Assembly: GCA_038062615.1 (NCBI GenBank)
Contig: JBBTWV010000065.1
Span: forward strand, 1 to 32,692
DNA length: 32,692 nucleotides
Source of the DNA: JBBTWV01 sp038062615
GTDB lineage: Bacteria > Patescibacteriota > Gracilibacteria > UBA1369 > UM-FILTER-53-11
Reading direction: 5' to 3'
In this document: positions 16,292-23,871 of the stretch, in pieces
Layout of the letters: every line of letters starts with the position of its first letter
Position numbering within the stretch: the first letter of the stretch is position 1
Translations under genes and position numbers: made by a program
Notes under the pieces: model-generated
Database searches by the model: none
What the model saw: only the letters and a program-made list of their open reading frames with translations
Told to the model about the DNA's origin: nothing

Positions 16292-17159
16292 TTTCATTAT
16301 CGGCGGAGCAGTGGCGTCGGGAACAAGTTTTCTTTCGCACACGATAAAAGATCACCCGCAAATCTATCTGCCTAAAATAATGCGGCCGGAATGCGGTTTC
16401 TTTTATAAATCATGGGAGTTTTCCAAAGGGAAAGATTATTACTTGCAACGTTGGTTTACGGAGGCAAAGGAACAAAAGGCAGTGGGAGAAAGATCCTCGC
16501 TCTACTTCCATGGAGATTTTATGGATGTCCCAAAACGCATTCATGACATGTACCCGGACATGAAATTAATTTTTTGTTTAAGGAATCCCACCGAGCGGGC
16601 CTACGCCAATTATCGTTTTACGGCGCTATGTGGATTAGAAAACTTATCTTTCCAGGACGCCTTAGAACAAGAAGAAGATCGGGAGAAGCAGGCAACCGGA
16701 ATATGGGCCGAGATTCGGCCGTTTTCATACCGAAAGCGCGGCCAGTATGCCGATCAACTCAAAGCGTTTTTTGAGGTTTTTCCACGCCGGCAAATTCTCT
16801 GCATCAAGTCCGAAACGCTCTCAAAAAAAACGCCTGAAATTCTTAAACAGGTTTTTCATTTTTTGGGTGTAGATGAAAGCTACATGGCTCCTCCACAAGA
16901 GAATTTTACCTCGCCCAATGTTAAAAATTTATGGGTCCAAACCCTCTTAAGAAAGTGGCTGAGAGGCCCAAAATTAGATCAAATCACCGAAAACTACCGT
17001 AAAGGCAGCCGCACGTGGACAGAAAAAATTGCCGGATGGAATCTTACGGAAGGCAAAAAACCTATGCCTGCAGAAGACCGTAAAAGACTTCAAGACTTTT
17101 ACTCATCCCATAACGAAAGACTCGCCAAACTGCTGGACTGGGACGTATCTGATTGGTAG
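16278..17159 (+). CDS. Sulfotransferase family protein (NodH/heparan-sulfotransferase type)
   Basis: 293 residues, the usual length. The 5'-phosphosulfate-binding loop is IIGGAVASGTSFLSHTI (residues 7-23), and the 3'-phosphate-binding motif region is IFCLRNPTERAYANYRF. Classical members have RAYSHY there, and the serine that contacts the 3'-phosphate is alanine in this protein. The C-half has FPRRQILCIKSETL and the SRTWTEKIAGWNLTEG region that closes the donor pocket. It would transfer sulfate from PAPS to a glycan. Given the phosphoramidate-type genes upstream, transfer from a 3'-phospho-cytidine diphosphoramidate donor is an alternative, but the lost serine makes either donor uncertain. It overlaps the frameshifted gene by 14 bases. 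Confidence 0.8.
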   Translation: MAEPNFIIGGAVASGTSFLSHTIKDHPQIYLPKIMRPECGFFYKSWEFSKGKDYYLQRWFTEAKEQKAVGERSSLYFHGDFMDVPKRIHDMYPDMKLIFCLRNPTERAYANYRFTALCGLENLSFQDALEQEEDREKQATGIWAEIRPFSYRKRGQYADQLKAFFEVFPRRQILCIKSETLSKKTPEILKQVFHFLGVDESYMAPPQENFTSPNVKNLWVQTLLRKWLRGPKLDQITENYRKGSRTWTEKIAGWNLTEGKKPMPAEDRKRLQDFYSSHNERLAKLLDWDVSDW

Positions 17160-17217
17160 AATCAGCCCGTTCATGAACCAGGTAGCACTCAAACGTGACG
17201 ACTCCTTTGCTAAAACC

Positions 17218-18237
17218 ATGCTCATCACCGGTGGAGCAGGCTTTATTGGAAGCAATTTTCTTCGGCATATCTTCCCTAAAAACCCAGATTGGAAGTTCAT
17301 TGTCCTCGACGCCTTGACCTACGCCGGGAATCCTTCCAACATCCCAACAGAAATTATGGAAAGCGACCGATTTGAATTTTGGTATGGATCGGTTACGGAA
17401 CCCTTGCTTGTGGGCAAACTCGTGCCGCGTGCCAACTACATAGTCCATTTTGCCGCCGAAACCCATGTGGCCCGCAGTATTTTTGATAACACCCGATTTT
17501 TTGAAACCGACGTCATTGGAACACAGGTCATGATGAATGCCGCTTTAGAAAGCAAAAAGCTCGAACGGTTTATTCATATCTCAACATCTGAGGTCTACGG
17601 AACGGCACGCACAGAGCCTATGACCGAAGATCACCCTCTCATGCCGACTTCCCCGTATGCCAGTGCCAAATGCGGTGCAGACCGCCTGGTGTATTCGTAC
17701 ACACAAACGTATCCCGAGTTGCCCGCCGTCATTTTACGTCCCTTTAATAATTACGGAGCCTACCAACATCTCGAAAAACTCATTCCTCGTTTTATTACCA
17801 ATGCTCTGCAAAATCAACCGCTACGCGTTTACGGCGATGGTGAAAACAGCCGAGATTGGCTTTATGTAGAGGATACTTGCGATGCCATTGAGAAGGCACT
17901 CCACGCCGATAAAGCAAAAATCCGAGGCGAGTGCATCAATCTTGGGACCGGCAAAAGTACTACTATTTTAGAAATAGCCAACTTGGTTCTGGATCTGCTC
18001 AACAAACCCAAGAGCCTCATTACCAAAATTGCCGAGCGGCCTGGTGAGGTCCGCAAACATATTTCTTCCACTCAAAAAGCCAAAGATCTCCTTAGCTTTG
18101 AAGCCAAAACTCCATTTGAGGACGGCGTCAAAAAGACGATCGAGTGGTATCAAAATAATGAGACCTGGTGGAAAAAATTGGAATGGATGAAGCTGGTGCC
18201 TATAACGCTTGGCAATGGGAAGGTAGAATTCTATTAA
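17218..18237 (+). CDS. RmlB-like nucleotide-sugar 4,6-dehydratase
   Basis: 339 residues from ATG 17218, where the family start MLITGGAGFIGSNFLRH sits. ATG 17173 would add 15 residues without family features, and 17029 lies inside the previous gene. The NAD fold is followed by VHFAAETHVARSI, catalytic HISTSEVYG, Y-x3-K in SPYASAK, and the RmlB-like FNNYGAYQHLEKLIPRFI and YGDGENSRDWLYVEDT. Classical RmlB has TDEVYG; here the catalytic aspartate position is serine, as in LegB-type or other NDP-sugar dehydratases. It should make a 4-keto-6-deoxy sugar nucleotide. The adjacent DegT aminotransferase (18247) probably aminates that keto sugar. The nucleotide could be dTDP or UDP. Confidence 0.83.
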   Translation: MLITGGAGFIGSNFLRHIFPKNPDWKFIVLDALTYAGNPSNIPTEIMESDRFEFWYGSVTEPLLVGKLVPRANYIVHFAAETHVARSIFDNTRFFETDVIGTQVMMNAALESKKLERFIHISTSEVYGTARTEPMTEDHPLMPTSPYASAKCGADRLVYSYTQTYPELPAVILRPFNNYGAYQHLEKLIPRFITNALQNQPLRVYGDGENSRDWLYVEDTCDAIEKALHADKAKIRGECINLGTGKSTTILEIANLVLDLLNKPKSLITKIAERPGEVRKHISSTQKAKDLLSFEAKTPFEDGVKKTIEWYQNNETWWKKLEWMKLVPITLGNGKVEFY

Positions 18238-18246
18238 ATTTTGGAC

Positions 18247-19380
18247 ATGAAAATCGAGTTCTTCAAACATAATCTTGATGCTCAAGATAAAAAAAATCTT
18301 CTTAGAGTTTTAGACTCGCCTTTTTTGACGACCGGCGAAACCGTCGCAGAATTTGAAAAACAATTTGCCAAATATATGTACAGCAAATTTACCGTGGGCG
18401 TTATGAGCTGCACAGAGGCGCTCCACCTCTGCTTGGTAGCCCTCGGCATTGGTAAGGACGATGAAGTTATCACCACACCTCTTTCTTTCATTGCAACCGC
18501 TAATTCCATTGAGTACGCCGGAGCTAAACCGGTTTTTGTTGATGTTGAGCCAAAAACCGGCAACATGGATGCGGCACAAATAGAACGTGCCATTACCAAA
18601 AAAACTAAAGCGATTATGCCGGTTCATCTTTACGGCCAGATGTGCGACATGAAGACCCTGGCCAAAATTGCCAAACGGCATCATCTCAAAATTATTGAAG
18701 ATTGCGCTCACTCCATTGAATCAAAACGGGATGGCATCCGTCCCGGGAAGCTCAGTGACGCCGCATGCTTTAGCTTTTACGCCACTAAAAATATGACGTG
18801 CGGAGAGGGCGGTGCCATTACCACCAATAACTCCAATCTCGCCCAAAAACTCAAAATATTGCGGCTTCACGGCATGAACAAGTCCGCCGCCGATCGCTAT
18901 ACCAAGCGCTTTGAGCATTATGACATGGAAGTTCTTGGCTTTAAAGAAAATATGAGCAATATTCAAGCGGCGTTGCTTCTACACCAGCTAGACCAGCTCG
19001 ATAAACGATGGAAAGAGCGCCAGGCATTGGTAAAACAATATGATAAATCGCTTCGTCTCATCCCGGGGATACAGCTTCTCAAAATTCTTCCGCATGTTAA
19101 AAGTGCGTATCACCTCTATACGTTTCTCGTAAAAGCATCAAGACGCGATAAGATTTTACACCACCTCCAGGATGCGGATATCGGCGTTGCGGTAAATTTC
19201 CGCCCTATTCATTTAATGAAGTATTATCGGAAAAAATACGGCTATACCCCAGGAAAATTTCCACAGGCCGAGAAAATCGGGCAAAGAACCATAACCTTAC
19301 CGCTTTACCCGAAACTCAAAAATGCCGAACAACAATATGTTATTAAAACGTTGCGAGCAGTTATGGCTACAAACCAATGA
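18247..19380 (+). CDS. DegT/DnrJ/EryC1 family PLP-dependent sugar aminotransferase
   Basis: 377 residues from ATG 18247; an in-frame TTG at 18241 is less likely. The fold is that of type I aminotransferases acting on NDP-keto sugars: TTPLSFIATANSIEYAGAKPVFVD, the pyridine-binding aspartate in IIEDCAHSIES and the Schiff-base lysine in FSFYATKNMTCGEGGAI (about K181). GFKENMSNIQAALLLHQL is the conserved region that forms part of the active site across the dimer. It follows the RmlB-like dehydratase by 9 bases, so the likely reaction is amination of its 4-keto or 3-keto product using glutamate. The product would be an amino-deoxysugar nucleotide. The 3' end overlaps the next gene by ATGA. Confidence 0.88.
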   Translation: MKIEFFKHNLDAQDKKNLLRVLDSPFLTTGETVAEFEKQFAKYMYSKFTVGVMSCTEALHLCLVALGIGKDDEVITTPLSFIATANSIEYAGAKPVFVDVEPKTGNMDAAQIERAITKKTKAIMPVHLYGQMCDMKTLAKIAKRHHLKIIEDCAHSIESKRDGIRPGKLSDAACFSFYATKNMTCGEGGAITTNNSNLAQKLKILRLHGMNKSAADRYTKRFEHYDMEVLGFKENMSNIQAALLLHQLDQLDKRWKERQALVKQYDKSLRLIPGIQLLKILPHVKSAYHLYTFLVKASRRDKILHHLQDADIGVAVNFRPIHLMKYYRKKYGYTPGKFPQAEKIGQRTITLPLYPKLKNAEQQYVIKTLRAVMATNQ

Positions 19381-20807
19381 GGATGAAAGAGAGCTCTAAA
19401 AATTCACCGTGGAATAATAAAAAAATAATCGTTCTCATTGTTTTATGCAGTGCCTTTTTTCAGCTTACATTTCTCGTTTTTTCTAAAAATACCACGCCAC
19501 TCACCGGGCTTACCTTTGCCGAAGGACTCCTCGCATGGAACCTCACTGCCGGCAATGGATTTTCCATTAATCGTCTGGGTTGCGAAGAGATAATGCGAAA
19601 GTACCCGCCAACTCCGATGCAAAATTTTGATTTTTCAAAATGCCCCGATCCACTCAAAAAAAATCCAGATACATATACTGCCCATAATACCCCAGGTTAT
19701 CCAATGCTGATCAGCGCCACTTGGTTCATTTTTGGTGAGAATAAGTATATTTATATCCAGACTCTTCAAGTTCTACTTAATGTTCTTGCAGTTTTCGCCG
19801 TTTATCTTGTGGCAAATTATTTTTTTGATATAAAAACTGCCATCCTCGGGAGTGCGATTTTAGGATTGTACCTTCCTCTTTTGCTCTCGGCATATACTCC
19901 CGTGAGAGACATTTGGATATACTTTGGAATCGTTCTTCTCTTCATCATATACCAACGGAGCCTCACCGCGCTGGGGTTCAATTATAAAAAATTCACTCTG
20001 TCAGCCGGCATACTCTTGGGAATTATGAGTCTTATACAACCTATTTTTTTCTACCTTCCGGCATTTCTCGGCGTAGCCCTTGGATCCGCTTTTAAAAGCT
20101 GGAAACAAGGGGTGGTAATTTTCTTGGGAACCATGATGTCCATACTGATTATCCTCAGTCCCTGGACGATAAGGAATTACGTCCTCTTCCACCGTTTTAT
20201 CCCAACGCAAACAAGGATCGGTGCGGGACTTTGGGAAGGCATGGGTGCATTTGAAAACCCCATCGGTGCCATTCTCAGCGACAATGCAGCATTTGAAGAA
20301 GCCAAAAAAGAAAATCCAAATGTTCAGTACGGCTCACCAGAATACGATGAAATTCTGGGGAGAAAAGCCATTGCCGCCATCAAAAAATACCCTCTGTGGT
20401 TTATATCCGCCGCCATACGGAGAATTCCAAAAGTTCTCTTTCCCCTCTATATTCCACAAAAGATAAGCGTCAAAAAAATAATTCAAGAATCTAAAGCAGA
20501 AAAAAAACTGTTCTTCCTCCAGCCGATACTCTTCACTGACCCAGCGTTATGGTTCAATTTATTTGACATTTTTCTGTCACTTTTTGGTCTCATAGGCATG
20601 TGGATTTACCACCACCGATGGAGAACTCTCGTTCTCTTTTACCTCATACCCGCCTATTTCATTGCCATTTTGGCGCCCTTACATGTTGAACCGCGGTATG
20701 TTTTAGGGATACGATTCATATTCATAATTTTTGCATGCGGATCACTCATAACCCTTCTAAACTTCAAGAAAAACCGAACTCAACGTAGTATCATACCTCC
20801 ATCATGA
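19377..20807 (+). CDS. ArnT/PMT-like membrane glycosyltransferase (intact paralogue)
   Basis: 476 residues with about 10-12 membrane helices. The first extracytoplasmic loop carries an acidic residue (LTFAEGLLAWNLTAGNGF) where GT39/GT83 enzymes keep their catalytic aspartate or glutamate, and the later HNTPGYPMLISATWFIFGE is a PMT_2 landmark. Shared with the gene at 14983 are SPWTIRNYVLFHRFIPT, LWEGMGAFENPIGAILSD and LHVEPRYVLG. Such enzymes transfer a sugar from undecaprenyl-phosphate to a glycan or protein outside the membrane. Its donor may be the product of the GT2 enzyme at 13233 after flipping by 11738. The gene overlaps both neighbours by ATGA. Confidence 0.82.
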   Translation: MRMKESSKNSPWNNKKIIVLIVLCSAFFQLTFLVFSKNTTPLTGLTFAEGLLAWNLTAGNGFSINRLGCEEIMRKYPPTPMQNFDFSKCPDPLKKNPDTYTAHNTPGYPMLISATWFIFGENKYIYIQTLQVLLNVLAVFAVYLVANYFFDIKTAILGSAILGLYLPLLLSAYTPVRDIWIYFGIVLLFIIYQRSLTALGFNYKKFTLSAGILLGIMSLIQPIFFYLPAFLGVALGSAFKSWKQGVVIFLGTMMSILIILSPWTIRNYVLFHRFIPTQTRIGAGLWEGMGAFENPIGAILSDNAAFEEAKKENPNVQYGSPEYDEILGRKAIAAIKKYPLWFISAAIRRIPKVLFPLYIPQKISVKKIIQESKAEKKLFFLQPILFTDPALWFNLFDIFLSLFGLIGMWIYHHRWRTLVLFYLIPAYFIAILAPLHVEPRYVLGIRFIFIIFACGSLITLLNFKKNRTQRSIIPPS

Positions 20808-22663
20808 AATTCCTATCACGTTTGAATAAGGCACTTAACCTTCCGCTTCCCGCCGTTCTTGCGTATGGAAAGAATGCTCTCAAAAAAAAATTCCGAACCT
20901 GGAAAAAAGTCATGCTGGAAAAAGAATTGCAGATAACCTCCATAAAACCGACATTTCCGCTTCTGATATCCGGTGCTCATACAGCAAATTCTCACGGCGG
21001 CGCAAAAAAAATTCTCGAACATCAATTTGACCTATTAGGATCCGGACTCAAAAAGCTTGGATCACCTATTCCCTGGAACCGCGATTTCATTCATGATTTT
21101 GATTTCCCTCAAAAATTGGCGACAAAAATAGCATATGATTTTTCGGGAGGAAAAGATATAAAAGTCCCCTGGGAACTCTCGCGGTTTCAATTTTTGCCAG
21201 CCCTCATAAAAGCCTATGAAATCAATCACGATGAGACCTATAGTCAAGTCGCACGAGAGCTGATATCCGATTGGATTCTAAAAAATCCCGTTACTTTTGG
21301 AGTGAACTGGAAATGCACCATGGACGTTGCTATTCGGGCATGCAACTTCACGGTTGCATGGTATTTTCTTCGAGACTCGAAGGCGTGGAAAACAGGATCA
21401 TGGCAAAAAACTTTTTTAACGTCCATGGTAGAACATGGAAAATTTATTTTCACGAATTTGGAATACGGTCCGGGATTTAACAGCAATCATTTGCTCGCGG
21501 ATATTACGGGCCTCCTCTTCCTGGGGGTACTCTTTCCGGAGTTCAAAGAAGCTGATGCGTGGAAAAAGAAAGCGCTGCATGCTCTGGAAACAGAAATGCA
21601 AAAACAAGTTTACCAAGACGGCGTTGACTTTGAAGCTTCAATCCCCTATCACCGGCTGGTGTGCGAGTTTTTTGGGCTTAGTGCGTTGCTTGCGCAGAGC
21701 AATGGAATTCAATTTTCTGATGACTATCTAGAGAAATTGGAGAAGATGTTTGAATTTGTCTGGCACTACACCAAGCCCAATGGTCTCGCTCCGCAAATTG
21801 GCGATAACGATGATGGCCGACTTTTTATTTTTGAAGATTTTTTCAACTGGGAAAGGCGCGATCATCGGTATCTTTTGGATCTCGCCAAAAAGCTCTTTCC
21901 ATTGAACAAAAAATTTGATCACACTGGCCGGCAAAAGCCGAGCGCAGCCTTTGTACAAGCAGGAATTTACATCATGCGACATGATGATTTCTACTGCCTT
22001 ATTGATGCGGGAACGAACGGCCAAAATGGAAATGGCGGCCATGCGCACAATGATACCTTGAGTTTTGAACTGGCAGTTCACGGCCAAGATTTTATTATTG
22101 ATCCGGGAACCTACGTTTATACGTCCGACCCCAAAGCACGCAACAAGTTCCGCGGTACGCGAATGCACAACACGGTGATGATCGCCGATGAGGAGATGAA
22201 TCGGTTTCGATCCGACAGTTTATTTAGCATGCACGATGACGCCCAACCGAAGGTCAATCAGTGGGAATCCAATGAATCACATGATTTTTTAGATGCGGAG
22301 CATAATGGTTATCAACGCCTTAAAAGGCCGGTAACTCACCATCGCACTTTTGAACTCGATAAAAAGAAAAACGAATTTAAAATTACCGACTCATTTACCG
22401 GCCACGGCCATCACACTCTGGAGTGGAACTTTCACTTTGCTCCGGAAGTGGAAGTCAAAAAGTTAGACGACAAAATAACCGCAACGGTAAAAGGAAAAAC
22501 ACTTACCATTCAACTTCCGCATGAGCTTGGCGCCTCTGCAGAAATCCGCGAAGATGAAGTCTCGCCCAGTTATGGAGTAAAAGAAAAAGCCAAAGTACTC
22601 ACCATCCAAAAAGAAATATGGGTGAGTCCCAAACAAGAATTTGTATTTCAATGTATCTTTTAA
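20804..22663 (+). CDS. Heparinase II/III-like polysaccharide lyase family protein
   Basis: 619 residues. The N-terminal two-thirds is an alpha/alpha toroid with the conserved WELSRFQFLPALIKAYE, VNWKCTMDVAIRACNF and GPGFNSNHLLADITGLLFL; the C-terminal beta-sandwich contains GNGGHAHNDTLSFEL and IIDPGTYVYTSDPKARNKFRG with TRMHNTVMI, all hallmarks of heparinase II/III. In the family these residues cleave uronic-acid polymers by elimination. No signal peptide is evident at the N-terminus (MKFLSRLNKALNLPLPA is only weakly hydrophobic). Inside a synthesis locus it may trim, release or edit the polymer, or be an uronyl-modifying relative such as those in O-antigen clusters. It overlaps upstream by ATGA and is followed 2 bases later by a glycosyltransferase. 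Confidence 0.85.
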   Translation: MKFLSRLNKALNLPLPAVLAYGKNALKKKFRTWKKVMLEKELQITSIKPTFPLLISGAHTANSHGGAKKILEHQFDLLGSGLKKLGSPIPWNRDFIHDFDFPQKLATKIAYDFSGGKDIKVPWELSRFQFLPALIKAYEINHDETYSQVARELISDWILKNPVTFGVNWKCTMDVAIRACNFTVAWYFLRDSKAWKTGSWQKTFLTSMVEHGKFIFTNLEYGPGFNSNHLLADITGLLFLGVLFPEFKEADAWKKKALHALETEMQKQVYQDGVDFEASIPYHRLVCEFFGLSALLAQSNGIQFSDDYLEKLEKMFEFVWHYTKPNGLAPQIGDNDDGRLFIFEDFFNWERRDHRYLLDLAKKLFPLNKKFDHTGRQKPSAAFVQAGIYIMRHDDFYCLIDAGTNGQNGNGGHAHNDTLSFELAVHGQDFIIDPGTYVYTSDPKARNKFRGTRMHNTVMIADEEMNRFRSDSLFSMHDDAQPKVNQWESNESHDFLDAEHNGYQRLKRPVTHHRTFELDKKKNEFKITDSFTGHGHHTLEWNFHFAPEVEVKKLDDKITATVKGKTLTIQLPHELGASAEIREDEVSPSYGVKEKAKVLTIQKEIWVSPKQEFVFQCIF

Positions 22664-22665
22664 TC

Positions 22666-23871
22666 ATGAGGATTCTATTTATATCCCAGTATTATCCACC
22701 AGAGATCGGCGCGGCCGCAAACCGCATCGGTTACTTTGCGGAGTACATGGCAAAAGCAGGACATGAGGTTTCTGTCCTCACCAGCGTCCCAAACTACCCC
22801 GAAGGAAAAATCTACTCCGGTTTTAAAAATAAATTCACGGTGCATCAACAAAATGGGGTAACCGTATACCGAACCCGCATCTTCTTTACGCAAAAAACAG
22901 GAGCCCTAAGCCGTTTAGCGCACTATCTATCATTTGTGTCACTTTCTCATTTTTCACACCGAAAAATCCCGAAACCAGACGTCATCATTGCCACCTCGCC
23001 TCCCCTTTTTACGGGAATTATCGGCGTACTTTTCAAAAAACGATGGAAGGTGAAACTGATTACCGATATACGGGACATCTGGCCAGATTCAGCGCAGAGC
23101 GTGGGAATGGTAAAAAATCGCGGGCTCCTTAAACAAGGTCAGCGGCTGGCAAACTGGATCTACAAAAATTCTGATCACCTCACCGTCACCTCGCCGGGTA
23201 TTCAAAAAAATCTGCCCCATAATGTGCATAAAAAAATCTCCATCATACCCAATGCCGCCGAGCTGGAGCTTTTCAGGCCGGATATTAACGCCCAGCATAT
23301 TCAAAAACAGTGGAACCTCAAAAATAAATTTGTCGTACTCTACACGGGCAACTTAGGGCTTGCACAAGCCCCGGAGATATTTATCAAAGCTGCGGAGGAG
23401 CTCAAAAATGAAAAAGATATTCTCTTCCTCATGGTCGGTTCTGGAGTCTTTTTGCCACAGCTCCAGGAACAGGCACAACAAAAAAATCTCACCAACATAA
23501 CTTTCACCGGCATACAATCACGCGCTCACATGCCAGAATTCGTGGCATCCGCAAACGTCTGCATTATCCCTTATAAAGCGGCGGACACCTTCCGCAGAAC
23601 CTACCCGTCTAAAATGTTTGATTACATGGCCGGTGCAAAGCCGATCATAATTAATTTAGAAGGAGAAGCCAGCGAGCTTATTGAAAAAGCAAAATGTGGC
23701 CTCCTAGCCAAAGAAGAAGACGCCCACGACTTAGCCCAAAAAATTCTGGAACTCAAAGCCCATCCAGATCACGCCAAAAAAATGGGCCAAGCCGGCCGCA
23801 AATTTGTAGAAAAAAACTTTCGACGAGAAGTCGTTGCAAAGAATTTTGAAGCGTTGTTACTTACTCGATAG
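22666..23871 (+). CDS. Glycosyltransferase GT4, WbuB-like
   Basis: 401 residues from ATG 22666, 2 bases after the previous stop; a longer frame from 22618 lies inside the lyase gene. The N-terminus MRILFISQYYPPEIGAAANRI with HEVSVLTSVPNYPEGKIY matches WbuB/fucosaminyltransferase-type GT4 enzymes. Further GT4 landmarks are ITDIRDIWPDSAQSVGMVKN, VTSPGIQKNL, VVLYTGNLGLAQAP and YPSKMFDYMAGAKPIIINL, the donor-binding region. Relatives add a deoxy amino sugar such as FucNAc to an undecaprenyl-diphosphate sugar, which would suit the amino-sugar pathway upstream. It is the last gene of the locus. Its 3' end overlaps the convergent RelA/SpoT-like gene by 15 bases. Confidence 0.85.
   Translation: MRILFISQYYPPEIGAAANRIGYFAEYMAKAGHEVSVLTSVPNYPEGKIYSGFKNKFTVHQQNGVTVYRTRIFFTQKTGALSRLAHYLSFVSLSHFSHRKIPKPDVIIATSPPLFTGIIGVLFKKRWKVKLITDIRDIWPDSAQSVGMVKNRGLLKQGQRLANWIYKNSDHLTVTSPGIQKNLPHNVHKKISIIPNAAELELFRPDINAQHIQKQWNLKNKFVVLYTGNLGLAQAPEIFIKAAEELKNEKDILFLMVGSGVFLPQLQEQAQQKNLTNITFTGIQSRAHMPEFVASANVCIIPYKAADTFRRTYPSKMFDYMAGAKPIIINLEGEASELIEKAKCGLLAKEEDAHDLAQKILELKAHPDHAKKMGQAGRKFVEKNFRREVVAKNFEALLLTR

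Noticed and set aside
18241..18246. TTG start for the aminotransferase
   Set aside because: ATG 18247 gives the normal family N-terminus (MKIEFFKHNL) and needs no rare start codon.
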